Assembly (NCBI RefSeq): GCF_029814825.1 | Contig: NZ_CP122379.1 | Span: forward strand, 1,054,001 to 1,118,000 | Source: Aequorivita marisscotiae | GTDB lineage: Bacteria; Bacteroidota; Bacteroidia; Flavobacteriales; Flavobacteriaceae | DNA: 64,000 bases | Reading direction: 5' to 3' | Shown: positions 1 through 8,938 of the stretch, piece after piece | Position numbering within the stretch: the first letter of the stretch is position 1 | Layout of the letters: every line of letters begins with the position of its first letter | The notes under the pieces: generated by a model | What the model was told of the DNA's origin: nothing | What the model saw: only the letters and a program-made list of their open reading frames with translations | Databases searched by the model: none | Made by a program: the position numbers and the translations under genes

Positions 1-1812
1 TTGGTTATGGCGGCTGTGTTTATACCTGTAACTTTTATTACCGGACCAACAGGTGTATTTTACGAACAATTTGGCGTTACTCTTATTGTGGCAATTATAA
101 TTTCTGCGGTAAACGCGTTAACACTGAGTCCGGCATTGTGTGCTATTTTTCTAAAAACCCACGATGAAGAAGTTAAAAAGAAAAATTTATTAGGTCGTTT
201 TTTCAGTAAATTCAATACTGCATTTACAGTAACAACTAATAAATACGTTAGATCATTAGGTTTTTTATATAAACACAAATGGATTAGTGGTGCTTTCCTT
301 ATTTTATGTGTAGTCGGAATTGTTTGGGCCTCCAATACTACGCCCACAGGCTTTGTTCCAGACGAAGATAGAGGACTTATTTTTGCGAATATTGAGCTTC
401 CAGCTGGTGCTTCATTAGACCGAACTGTTGGAGTAACTAAAGAATTACAAGAAAAAATTAAGAATGTTCCCGGAATTAGAGATATTTCGTTAGTAAATGG
501 TTTTAGTATTATAAGTGGTTCGGGAAGTAACTACGGTATTGGGTTTATTAAATTAGATAATTGGTCTGAAAGAAAAGAGGATAGTAAATCGGTAGAAGCT
601 ATTACCGGCCAACTATTCGGAATTGCTGCAAGTATTCCGGACGCAAAAATTTTATTTTTCCAACCTCCAAGTGTTCCAGGATTTGGAATATCTTCAGGGT
701 TCGAGATGAAAGTTTTAGATAGAACGGGCGGTAGCTTTAACGACCTGAGTGCGGCAACCCAAACCTATCTGCAAGAATTAATGCAACGGCCGGAAATTAT
801 GTATGCCCAGTCTTCATTTAATACCGATTATCCCCAATACGAAATAGATGTAGATATTACTAAAACAAAAGAAGCCGGAATAAGTGTAAGTTCCATTCTT
901 ACAACCTTGCAAGGCTATATAGGAAGTATTTACGCAGCAGACTTTTCTCGATACGGAAAACAATACCGTGTTTTTGTACAAGCATTGCCAGAAGATAGAA
1001 CTTCTGTTGAAAGTTTAAATCAAATGTTTGTTCGTAACGCTATGGGCGAAATGGCTCCTATTACCGAATTCATTTCTTTAAAAAGAGTTTACGGGCCCCA
1101 ATCGGTAACCAGATTTAACTTGTTTAACTCTGCAAGCGTAAACGGTGCAGCAGCACCAGGATATTCTTCGGGAGATGCTATTAAAGCAGTGCAGGAAGTT
1201 AGTAAAAACTTACCTCAAGAATACACCGTGGCATTTTCAGGACTTACGCGTGAAGAAATATCATCCGGGAGTCAAACCACCTTTATTTTTATTTTGGTTT
1301 TACTATTTGTGTACTTTATCCTAGCGGCGCAATACGAAAGTTTCTTAATTCCATTTTCAGTAATATTCTCTGTGCCAGTTGGGGTTTTTGGAGCCTATAT
1401 TGTTACTAAATTTGCGGGATTGGAAAATAATGTTTACTTCCAAATCGCGTTGATAATGCTCATTGGGCTACTCGCCAAAAACGCTATTCTTATTGTAGAA
1501 TTTGCCCTTCAAAGACGCAGAACAGGACTCTCTAGAATGAATTCAGCTTTTGAAGGTGCCAAAGCAAGACTTCGCCCAATTTTAATGACGTCTTTTGCTT
1601 TTATCGTGGGTCTTTTACCACTTGTATTTGCCTCAGGTATCGGTGCTCGTGGAAACAATGCAATTGGTACCGGAGCCGTTGGAGGATTATTAATAGGAAC
1701 CATTTTTGGAGTATTTGTTATTCCTATCCTTTACATTTTCTTCCAATGGATTCAAGATAAAATGAATAAAACCCCAGACACTTTTGAAGTAGAGATTCAA
1801 GATGAAAAATAA
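1..1812 (+). CDS. RND (HAE1/AcrB-type) efflux pump inner-membrane subunit, 5' end cut by window
   Basis: This is the C-terminal 603 residues of a proton-driven RND multidrug exporter; AcrB-type pumps are about 1,050 residues, so roughly 430 lie before the window. The visible part starts in a membrane segment of the first half (FIPVTFITGPTGVFYEQFG), passes through the second periplasmic porter/docking region, and ends in the last membrane bundle. The TM10 signature GLLAKNAILIVEFALQ carries K493, equivalent to the proton-relay lysine of AcrB, and the closing glycine-rich helix GARGNNAIGTGAVGG is typical. The upstream TTG codon at position 1 is internal, not a real start. The outer-membrane factor follows with a short overlap, so pump and channel form one operon; a membrane-fusion protein is expected upstream. 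Substrate unknown. Confidence 0.95.
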   Translation: MVMAAVFIPVTFITGPTGVFYEQFGVTLIVAIIISAVNALTLSPALCAIFLKTHDEEVKKKNLLGRFFSKFNTAFTVTTNKYVRSLGFLYKHKWISGAFLILCVVGIVWASNTTPTGFVPDEDRGLIFANIELPAGASLDRTVGVTKELQEKIKNVPGIRDISLVNGFSIISGSGSNYGIGFIKLDNWSERKEDSKSVEAITGQLFGIAASIPDAKILFFQPPSVPGFGISSGFEMKVLDRTGGSFNDLSAATQTYLQELMQRPEIMYAQSSFNTDYPQYEIDVDITKTKEAGISVSSILTTLQGYIGSIYAADFSRYGKQYRVFVQALPEDRTSVESLNQMFVRNAMGEMAPITEFISLKRVYGPQSVTRFNLFNSASVNGAAAPGYSSGDAIKAVQEVSKNLPQEYTVAFSGLTREEISSGSQTTFIFILVLLFVYFILAAQYESFLIPFSVIFSVPVGVFGAYIVTKFAGLENNVYFQIALIMLIGLLAKNAILIVEFALQRRRTGLSRMNSAFEGAKARLRPILMTSFAFIVGLLPLVFASGIGARGNNAIGTGAVGGLLIGTIFGVFVIPILYIFFQWIQDKMNKTPDTFEVEIQDEK

Positions 1813-3214
1813 AAGAAATCAGATTATGAAATTTATAAAAGGAGCTGTAATCGCGCTGGCGTTTTTAACATTACAATCTTGTTTTGTTGCCAAAGATTAC
1901 AAAAGACCCGAAACGATAGTAGAAGCTCAAAACTACCGCACGGACCAATTGTCGCAAGATACACTCACCATTGCCACACTTTCATGGAAGGAGTTGTTTA
2001 CAGACCCAATACTTCAAAATTATATTGAGGAAGGATTACAAAACAATATGGATATTCGCGTGGCGCTGCAGCAAATACGAATTGCCGAGGCGTATGTAAA
2101 ACAGGGCAAAGCCGGTTATTTACCTTCCATAAACGGAAATGCAAAATACACCCATCAGGAATTGCCAGCAACCAATCAATTTGGCAATGTTTCATCTATT
2201 GGCCAATACGAATTAAGCGCAGGCCTTTCATGGGAAGCCGATATTTGGGGAAAAATTAGAAGTACAAAACGCGCTTCAGATGCTTCATATTTACAAACAG
2301 TGGCCGCGCACCAAGCCGTTAAAAGTAGGTTGATTGGCAATATTGCCTCAGTTTATTATCAATTATTGGCCTTGGATGAGCAAATTCGTATAACCGAAGA
2401 AACAATTGAAACACGCTCTAAAGGATTAGAAACTACCCAAGCTCTAAAAGAAGCGGGAAATGTTACCGAAGTGGGCGTGAAGCAAACCGAAGCGCAATTA
2501 TACACGGCGCAGGGTATTTTAATCGATTTAAAAAACCAAGCGCGGTTGCTGGAAAATACATTATCAATTTTAATGGGAAGCGCACCGAGAATGGTTGAAC
2601 GCAGCAGTTTGGAAAACCAAACATTAGACGTTTCTTTAAAAACCGGAATTCCCTCTCAATTACTTCGAAATAGACCAGATGTAATCGCCGCGGAATACAA
2701 TTTAATAAATGCTTTTGAACTTACTAATGTAGCGCGAGCTGGTTTTTATCCGTCCTTAACGCTTTCTGCTACCGGCGGACTTCAGAATATAGAAATTGAC
2801 AATCTATTTAATGCCAATTCACTATTTGCCACAATTATTGGCGGGTTAACGCAGCCTATTTTTAACAAGCGTCAGATTCGTACCCAATACGAAGTTTCGC
2901 AAGCGAAGCAGGAACAGGCTTATTTAGATTTTAGATATGCAATTATAAATGCCAGTAAAGAAGTTTCTGACGCACTGTACAGTTACCAAGCAGCCACTGA
3001 GAAAATTGCGGTAAAGCAAAAGGAATACGAGGCGTATACCTTAGCCACCGGATATTCAGAAGAGCTTTTAGATAACGGTTTCGCAAATTATTTGGAAGTT
3101 TTAACAGCGCAGGAAAACGCCTTAAATTCTAGTTTAAATTTAATTAACGCAAAAAATAGTCAACTGCAATCCATTGTAGATTTATACGAAGCTTTGGGCG
3201 GCGGCTGGCAATAG
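1802..3214 (+). CDS. Outer-membrane efflux lipoprotein, TolC/OprM (NodT) family
   Basis: This is the outer-membrane channel partner of the RND pump. It has an N-terminal lipoprotein signal with lipobox LQSC about 27 residues in, followed by FVAKDYKRPE, typical of NodT-type factors. Two repeated coiled-coil/barrel halves contain the family motifs (WEADIWGKIRS; PSQLLRNRPDVIAAEYNLI; ARAGFYPSLTLSATGGL). Length 470 residues matches the family (about 450-490). The start at 1802 overlaps the pump stop by 11 bp; an in-frame ATG at 1826 (MKFIKGAV) gives a more compact signal peptide and a 13-bp gap, and is equally plausible. A strong terminator hairpin lies 33 bp after the stop, closing the operon. 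Confidence 0.95.
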   Translation: MKNKRNQIMKFIKGAVIALAFLTLQSCFVAKDYKRPETIVEAQNYRTDQLSQDTLTIATLSWKELFTDPILQNYIEEGLQNNMDIRVALQQIRIAEAYVKQGKAGYLPSINGNAKYTHQELPATNQFGNVSSIGQYELSAGLSWEADIWGKIRSTKRASDASYLQTVAAHQAVKSRLIGNIASVYYQLLALDEQIRITEETIETRSKGLETTQALKEAGNVTEVGVKQTEAQLYTAQGILIDLKNQARLLENTLSILMGSAPRMVERSSLENQTLDVSLKTGIPSQLLRNRPDVIAAEYNLINAFELTNVARAGFYPSLTLSATGGLQNIEIDNLFNANSLFATIIGGLTQPIFNKRQIRTQYEVSQAKQEQAYLDFRYAIINASKEVSDALYSYQAATEKIAVKQKEYEAYTLATGYSEELLDNGFANYLEVLTAQENALNSSLNLINAKNSQLQSIVDLYEALGGGWQ

Positions 3215-3246
3215 ATTTTTCATAGTTTTTTTATTGTTGATAGTAG

Positions 3247-3283
3247 AAAATCTGTCTTGAAATTTTTCAAGGCAGATTTTTTT
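3247..3283 (+). terminator. Rho-independent terminator of the efflux operon
   Basis: Arms at 3247-3262 and 3265-3280 pair over 16 positions with one G-T wobble and a two-base loop, followed by a run of seven T (four of them in the stem). It lies between the efflux operon and the mannosidase gene. Confidence 0.8.
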
Positions 3284-3316
3284 ATGTGTTATACCGAAAA
3301 CTGCTACTTTAGTGCA

Positions 3317-5869
3317 ATGGGAAAACATTACTACACTTTCTTCATAATTATTTTCACTTTCCTTTCCTGTGAAGAAAAGCCCAATAAAATACTTTTGCTC
3401 CATGAAGATTGGCAGTTTTCAGAAGTTGAAAAAATTAAGTGGCAACCCGCAAATGTTCCCGGAACGGTACAAGCAGATTTATTGCGTTTAGGTGAAATTC
3501 CCGATCCGTTTCTAAAAAATAACGAAGACTCCATTCAATGGGTTTCTTCTAAAAATTGGCAGTATAAAAAGCAATTTTCCGTTTCTGAAGAAATCTTAAA
3601 AAGAACAAAGCATTTTTTGAAATTTGAAGGATTGGATACGTATGCCGAAGTATTTCTCAATGATAGTCTAATCCTTTCCACAAACAACGCTTTCCGCAGT
3701 TGGGAGGTAGATGTAAGCGATGCTTTAAAAGCCAAAAACAAACTTTTGGTAGATTTTAAAAGTCCAGATTCCATCGAAAAAGCTGAAGCTAAAAAACTGA
3801 ATTACAAACTTCCCGAAGGTAATCGCGTTTTTACTCGAAAGCCGCAATATCAGTACGGATGGGATTGGGCACCCACTATAAAAACTATGGGCATTTGGCG
3901 AAATGTTTCATTAGAAAGTTATGATATTGCACGGCTAAAAGATGTCTTTCTTCAAACAAAATCTATTTCGGATTCTCTTGCTGAAATTGTTGCGAAGTTT
4001 GAAATTGAAACTTTAAAAGCGGTAGAAATCACTCTTAGAATTACCAATAAAAATACCTCGGAAACCATTTCTTCAACCTTTAAAACCAAAGCGGGAGAAA
4101 GCGAATTTCAAATGCCTTTCAGCATTAAAAATCCGAAACTTTGGTGGACGCACAATTTGGGCGATTCGTTTTTGTACGATATTGAAATTGAATTGCTTCA
4201 CAATAAGAATGTCTTGGAAACTTATTCAAAAAATCTTGGCATTCGCACCATTGAATTAGTTACTGAAAAAGATTCCATTGGCGAAAGTTTTTATTTTAAA
4301 TTGAATGGAAAACCTGTTTATATGAAAGGTGCCAACTACGTTCCGCAACAAATGTTGGACGCAAAAATAGATCGAGAAAAATACACGCAATTGATTGGTG
4401 ATGCGGTTTCGGCAAATATGAATATGCTTCGCATTTGGGGTGGTGGAATTTATGAAGATGATTATTTCTACAATTTATGTGACGAAAAAGGAATCCTTAT
4501 TTGGCAAGATTTTATGTTCGCCTGCGCCATGTATCCCGGCGATGCCGAATTTCTGGAAAACGCCAAACAAGAAGCAATTGAAAATGTAAAGCGTTTGCGG
4601 AACCATCCGAGCATCGCGCTTTGGTGCGGCAATAACGAAAATAACGAGGGCTGGCATCGTTGGGGTTGGCAGGAAGGAAAAACCGAAGCCCAAAAACAAG
4701 AAATTTGGGATAGTTATTACGCCCTCTTCAACCACATTTTACCGCGCGTTGTAGATAGTTTAAGCCCAAAAATCAGTTATTGGGAAAGTTCGCCAAAATT
4801 TGGTCGAGGCGACAAACGCTACCAATTTCAAGGCGATGCCCACGATTGGTGGGTATGGCATGACGGTTACCCCTTTGAACATTTTGAAAAGAAAGTTCCG
4901 CGTTTTATGAGCGAATTTGGCTTTCAATCGTTTCCCAGTCCTGAAACTGTAAAATATGCCACCGGAAGAGATTCTGTTTTTAAAAACGATCCGCTTTTTG
5001 CAAACCATCAAAAACACGTCAGAGGTTTTAAGATTATTGAAGAATATATGGCGCGCGACTTTCCAGTGCCGCAAAATGCCGAAGATTATATGTATGTAAG
5101 TCAGCTTTTGCAAGCCCGTGGAATTACGATGGGAATTCACGCCCACCGTCGTGCAAAACCATATAACATGGGCACGCTTTATTGGCAATTGAACGACTGT
5201 TGGCCGGCTATTTCGTGGTCCAGCATTGATTATTTGGGCAATTGGAAAGCACTGCATTATAAAGCCAAGAAAGCCTTTGAAAACGTTTTGATTTCTACTG
5301 AAGAAAAAAAGGATACGCTTAATATTTTTGTAGTAAATGATAGTTTTAAAACCATTAAAGATTCTTTAGTTTTAAAGTTATTGAATTTTGATGGAGAAGT
5401 AATTCACAAAAAACAACTTGCGATTGAAAGCCCCGAAAACAGTAGTAAAATTGTCTATTCCCTTCCGTTGGAAACTTTAAAATTTGATAGAGATTTTAGC
5501 GTTTTAAAAATCAATTTCGGGAAAAGTGAATATTTAAATTATTTTGTAAAACCGAAAGATTTAAAGCTTAAAAAAGAGGAAATCGAAATTGAAGTATGCT
5601 GTTCGGTCGAGCGCAGTCGAGACCTATCATTACCATCAAACTCCAAAGTTCTCGACTGCGCTCGAACAGACAATAATTTGTGTTTTTCCGTAACCCTTGT
5701 ATCAAAAACACTTCAAAAGAATGTATTTTTAGAGGCAGATGAAAAGGGAAAATTTGATGATAATTTCTTCGATTTGTTGCCGAATGAACCCAAAACAATT
5801 CTTTTTTCAACCGAAAGTAAAACCCCACCAAAATTGAAGTTAAAAACCTTAAATCAACTTTTTCCCTAG
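3317..5869 (+). CDS. Beta-mannosidase-like glycoside hydrolase, family GH2, lipoprotein
   Basis: Exo-acting GH2 enzyme predicted to release beta-linked mannose from glycan ends. The ATG at 3317 gives a lipoprotein signal (MGKHYYTFFIIIFTFLSC), so the enzyme is probably anchored on an envelope membrane; an upstream ATG at 3257 only adds a non-signal extension across the terminator. Order: sugar-binding jelly-roll domain, immunoglobulin-like domain, TIM barrel. LRIWGGGIYEDDYFY and WQDFMFACAMYP are mannosidase-like. The acid/base is probably E441 in WCGNNENNEGW and the nucleophile E533 in RFMSEFGFQ. Residues about 761-785 are encoded by a palindromic repeat (separate entry) that breaks up the C-terminal beta domain with a cysteine- and arginine-rich segment. 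The GH20 gene starts 2 bp after the stop, so the two are co-transcribed. Confidence 0.9.
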   Translation: MGKHYYTFFIIIFTFLSCEEKPNKILLLHEDWQFSEVEKIKWQPANVPGTVQADLLRLGEIPDPFLKNNEDSIQWVSSKNWQYKKQFSVSEEILKRTKHFLKFEGLDTYAEVFLNDSLILSTNNAFRSWEVDVSDALKAKNKLLVDFKSPDSIEKAEAKKLNYKLPEGNRVFTRKPQYQYGWDWAPTIKTMGIWRNVSLESYDIARLKDVFLQTKSISDSLAEIVAKFEIETLKAVEITLRITNKNTSETISSTFKTKAGESEFQMPFSIKNPKLWWTHNLGDSFLYDIEIELLHNKNVLETYSKNLGIRTIELVTEKDSIGESFYFKLNGKPVYMKGANYVPQQMLDAKIDREKYTQLIGDAVSANMNMLRIWGGGIYEDDYFYNLCDEKGILIWQDFMFACAMYPGDAEFLENAKQEAIENVKRLRNHPSIALWCGNNENNEGWHRWGWQEGKTEAQKQEIWDSYYALFNHILPRVVDSLSPKISYWESSPKFGRGDKRYQFQGDAHDWWVWHDGYPFEHFEKKVPRFMSEFGFQSFPSPETVKYATGRDSVFKNDPLFANHQKHVRGFKIIEEYMARDFPVPQNAEDYMYVSQLLQARGITMGIHAHRRAKPYNMGTLYWQLNDCWPAISWSSIDYLGNWKALHYKAKKAFENVLISTEEKKDTLNIFVVNDSFKTIKDSLVLKLLNFDGEVIHKKQLAIESPENSSKIVYSLPLETLKFDRDFSVLKINFGKSEYLNYFVKPKDLKLKKEEIEIEVCCSVERSRDLSLPSNSKVLDCARTDNNLCFSVTLVSKTLQKNVFLEADEKGKFDDNFFDLLPNEPKTILFSTESKTPPKLKLKTLNQLFP
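5599..5669. repeat. Palindromic repeat inserted in frame in the mannosidase gene
   Basis: Left arm 5599-5622 and right arm 5650-5669 are inverted copies of a unit built on GAGCGCAGTCGAGA; the left arm has four extra bases. The spacer is 27 bp. Such units are common between genes in flavobacteria (from general knowledge); here it sits inside an open reading frame without a stop. A degenerate half copy occurs near 46721. Confidence 0.85.
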
Positions 5870-5871
5870 CT

Positions 5872-8169
5872 ATGCGAACTATTTATACTCTAATTCTCAC
5901 ATTATTTTCATTTAGCGTTTTTTCGCAAAATCCCGATGTAGTTTTAATTCCAAAACCGCAACAATTAACCTTGCGAGATGGTAATTTTACCCTCGATAAA
6001 AACACAAGTTTATTCACTGCTCCTGAATTTGAAATTGCGAGTAACTTCTTAAACGAATTTCTTAAAAATGGTGCTGGATTTAAGCTTCAAAATACTTCAA
6101 AAGAAGACGCCAACATTATTATTGAGAAAGACACTTCGCAACCTTCCGAGGGTTATTTTTTAGATATTTCAAATTCAAAAATTCACATTAAAGTTAGCGA
6201 TGCGAGTGGCGCTTTTTATGCAATACAAACGTTGCGGCAATTACTTCCAATAGGGCTCGAAGTCCCTCTTGCCCCCGAAGGAGGAGTTGAAAGTGCAACG
6301 TTTTTAATTCCGCAGTTAACGATTACGGATTTTCCGAAATTTGCTTATCGCGGGATGCATTTAGATGTTTCACGACATTTTTTCGATAAGGAATTTGTAA
6401 AAAAATACATCGCAAATCTGGCCATGCTAAAGATGAACACTTTCCATTGGCATTTGACGGACGACCAAGGATGGCGAATTGAAATTAAAAAATATCCCGA
6501 ACTCACGGCAAAAGGGGCGTTTAGAAATGAAACGCGAATAGGGCATTACGAAGATAAACCAGAATTGTACGACGGTAAACGTTACGGCGGTTTTTACACC
6601 CAAGAAGACATTAAAGAGGTAGTTGCATTTGCTGCGACGCAAAACGTAACTATAATTCCTGAAATAGAAATGCCTGGGCACGCGCAGGCTGCCATTAGTT
6701 CGTACCCCGAATTGGGCTGCACTGGGAAACAGATTCCCGTGGCGACAACTTGGGGTGTTTTTGAAGATATTTTTTGCCCAAAAGAAGAAACATTTACTTT
6801 TTTGGAAAATGTTTTAAACGAAGTTATGCCATTATTTCCGGGCGAATATATTCACATTGGTGGCGACGAAGCGCCAAAATTGCGTTGGAAAAATTGTGCA
6901 CATTGCCAACAATTGATAAAGGATAAAAATTTAAAAAATGAACACGGGTTGCAGAGTTATTTTATTCATAGAATTGAAGAATTTGTAAATAGCAAAGGCA
7001 AAAAAATAATTGGTTGGGACGAAATTTTGGAGGGTGGCCTCGCGCCAAACGCCACTGTAATGTCGTGGCGCGGCATGCAAGGCGGAATTGACGCCGCAAA
7101 GCAAAAACACGATGTAATTATGACCCCGGTGTCGCATTGCTATTTTGATTATTACCAAAGTGAAAATTTAGATGAACCCACGGCAATTGGCGGATTCCTA
7201 CCGTTGAAAAAGGTGTATTCCTTTAATCCAATTCCTCACGAATTAGATGTCGAAGAAGCAAAATACATTCTTGGCGCACAAGCCAATGTGTGGACGGAAT
7301 ACATTCCAACGGAAAAGCAGGTAGAATATATGGTTTTTCCGAGAGCGCTTGCTATGAGTGAGGTTGTTTGGAATGGACCTTCAAAAGATTTCGAAAAAGA
7401 TTATCCCGATTTCTTTTCGCGAGTTGAAGATTTTATGAAGCGTTTGGATGCTTTAAATATTAATTACGCCAATTATTTATATGAAATTGACGGCAAAATT
7501 ATAAAAGTGGAAAACAAAGTATTTTACGAGTTATCCACGCCCACCAAAGGAAAGGATATTCATTATTCGATAAATAACTCTAAAACGAAACTTTACTCAG
7601 AGCCAATTTTAATTGAAAGGGATTCCAAGATTACGGCTAATGTTTTTAAGAATGACGAAAAACTAGGGCGTGATTTTTCCGAAGAAATAAAATATCATAA
7701 AGGGATTTTAGGAAAAATTGAACTCAACTTAGCGCCAAATCCTGCGTATGCAGCCGGCGGAAAGGAAGCATTAATCAACGGAATTTCTGGTAGCGACAAA
7801 CGCTATGGCGACAAAGAGTGGTTGGGTTTTTGGGGTGATGATTTAGAAATTACAATCGATTTGGGAAAGGAAACGGAAGTACGTTCCCTAAAAACTCGAT
7901 TTTTCAATTCGCCCGGAGTTTGGATATATTCACCCAAAGAGCTTTCCATTTTCTGCAAAAATGTAAAAGGTGAAATAATTTCCTTCACTAAAAATATAAA
8001 TGCGGAAAACGATAACTTAATTGATGTCGCGGTTAATTTGGCCGAGAAAGGGGGTTTAAAGACCAGATATATAAAACTGAAAATCCTCAATTATGGTATG
8101 ATTCCAGACGGTTTGCAAGGTGCAGGACACAAAGCGTGGACGTTTATTGACGAAATAATAATTGAATGA
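5872..8169 (+). CDS. Beta-N-acetylhexosaminidase, GH20
   Basis: Exo-hexosaminidase removing terminal GlcNAc or GalNAc. It begins with a Sec signal (MRTIYTLILTLFSFSVFSQ), then the GH20b domain, then the TIM barrel with FHWHLTDDQGWRIEIKKYP and the catalytic Asp-Glu pair D332/E333 in HIGGDEAPK; the acetamido group of the substrate is the nucleophile in this family. The C-terminus has a CHB_HEX_C-like segment (KDIHYSINN, SKITANVF) and a discoidin-like domain (LEITIDLGKETEVRSLKTRF) probably used for glycan binding. 765 residues is usual for multi-domain Bacteroidetes forms. It is 2 bp from the GH2 mannosidase. Together they could trim the mannose-GlcNAc core of N-glycans, which is inference. Confidence 0.95.
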   Translation: MRTIYTLILTLFSFSVFSQNPDVVLIPKPQQLTLRDGNFTLDKNTSLFTAPEFEIASNFLNEFLKNGAGFKLQNTSKEDANIIIEKDTSQPSEGYFLDISNSKIHIKVSDASGAFYAIQTLRQLLPIGLEVPLAPEGGVESATFLIPQLTITDFPKFAYRGMHLDVSRHFFDKEFVKKYIANLAMLKMNTFHWHLTDDQGWRIEIKKYPELTAKGAFRNETRIGHYEDKPELYDGKRYGGFYTQEDIKEVVAFAATQNVTIIPEIEMPGHAQAAISSYPELGCTGKQIPVATTWGVFEDIFCPKEETFTFLENVLNEVMPLFPGEYIHIGGDEAPKLRWKNCAHCQQLIKDKNLKNEHGLQSYFIHRIEEFVNSKGKKIIGWDEILEGGLAPNATVMSWRGMQGGIDAAKQKHDVIMTPVSHCYFDYYQSENLDEPTAIGGFLPLKKVYSFNPIPHELDVEEAKYILGAQANVWTEYIPTEKQVEYMVFPRALAMSEVVWNGPSKDFEKDYPDFFSRVEDFMKRLDALNINYANYLYEIDGKIIKVENKVFYELSTPTKGKDIHYSINNSKTKLYSEPILIERDSKITANVFKNDEKLGRDFSEEIKYHKGILGKIELNLAPNPAYAAGGKEALINGISGSDKRYGDKEWLGFWGDDLEITIDLGKETEVRSLKTRFFNSPGVWIYSPKELSIFCKNVKGEIISFTKNINAENDNLIDVAVNLAEKGGLKTRYIKLKILNYGMIPDGLQGAGHKAWTFIDEIIIE

Positions 8170-8172
8170 TAT

Positions 8173-8205
8173 AACTTTGACAAAGTTTTAAACTTTGTCA
8201 AAGTT
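8173..8205. repeat. 33-bp perfect palindrome overlapping the cutC start
   Basis: Arms 8173-8188 and 8190-8205 are exact inverted copies (AACTTTGACAAAGTTT) around a single central T. A sister copy at 12727-12759 differs by matched changes in both arms. It lies 3 bp after the GH20 stop and contains both candidate TTG starts of cutC. Confidence 0.9.
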
Positions 8206-8938
8206 GAGTTATACACAAATTGAAATCTGCGCGAATAGCTTCCAAAGTGCCCAAAATGCACAACTTGCAGGAGCAAACCGAATGGAACTTTGCACCGAGC
8301 TTTCCGTTGGCGGCCTCACGCCAAGCCACGGACTAATTGAAAAAGTAGTTTCGGAATTAACTATTCCAACCCACGTTTTAATCCGTCCGCGAAGTGGAAA
8401 CTTTACCTATTCCGAAGAAGAATTTGATGTTATGTTGCACGATATTGCATTTTGTAAAAAATTAGGTTGTGCAGGAATTGTAAGCGGATTTTTAACTTCG
8501 GAAAACAAAATTTATTTTGAAAAAACGAAGCAATTGATTGCTGCTTCCGAAGAAATGGACTTTACTTTTCACCGTGCTTTTGACTGGGTTGAAAATCCGA
8601 TAGAAGAATTTCAAAAATTGATTGATCTAAGAGTAAACAGATTACTTTCCTCGGGACAAAAACCTAGAGCAATTGAGGGAATTTTATTGTTAAAGAAACT
8701 TCAAAATCTTTCAAAAGGTAAACTGGAAATTATGCCAGGCGGCGGAATTAATCTTGAAAATGCCTTGAAATTTAAAGAAGCTGGGTTTAAAAGCATTCAC
8801 TTTTCAGCAACAACAAAAAAACAAACACTCCAACAGAAACCGAAAGTTTCCATGCACAGTAAAACATTTTTTGAAGAAGGAATTGTCAGCACTTCAAATA
8901 TAGAAACCATTCAAAAAATTAAAGAATTATTAACGTAA
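8195..8938 (+). CDS. cutC: CutC family TIM-barrel protein
   Basis: CutC proteins are small TIM-barrel proteins historically linked to copper tolerance; a direct copper role is doubtful, and the fold and neighbours would also fit a sugar-derived substrate. Family signatures are seen: IEICANSFQSAQNAQLAGA, RMELCTELSVGGLTPS, VLIRPRSGNFTYSEEEF, TFHRAFDW and IMPGGGINLENA. The family starts just before IEICANS, and no ATG is available there, so translation must begin at TTG 8195 or TTG 8204, both inside a palindromic repeat. The gene lies 25 bp after the GH20 stop, in the glycosidase operon, and its 3' end overlaps the convergent lipoprotein gene by 9 bp. Confidence 0.9.
   Translation: MSKLSYTQIEICANSFQSAQNAQLAGANRMELCTELSVGGLTPSHGLIEKVVSELTIPTHVLIRPRSGNFTYSEEEFDVMLHDIAFCKKLGCAGIVSGFLTSENKIYFEKTKQLIAASEEMDFTFHRAFDWVENPIEEFQKLIDLRVNRLLSSGQKPRAIEGILLLKKLQNLSKGKLEIMPGGGINLENALKFKEAGFKSIHFSATTKKQTLQQKPKVSMHSKTFFEEGIVSTSNIETIQKIKELLT

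Noticed and set aside
1..3. TTG at position 1 as the true start of the RND pump.
   Set aside because: The sequence begins in the middle of an AcrB-type membrane helix; about 430 upstream residues are missing, so the gene is cut by the window.
4760..5257. A 165-residue open frame on the minus strand inside the mannosidase gene.
   Set aside because: It is the shadow of a well-conserved GH2 catalytic region on the plus strand, with no recognisable protein features of its own.
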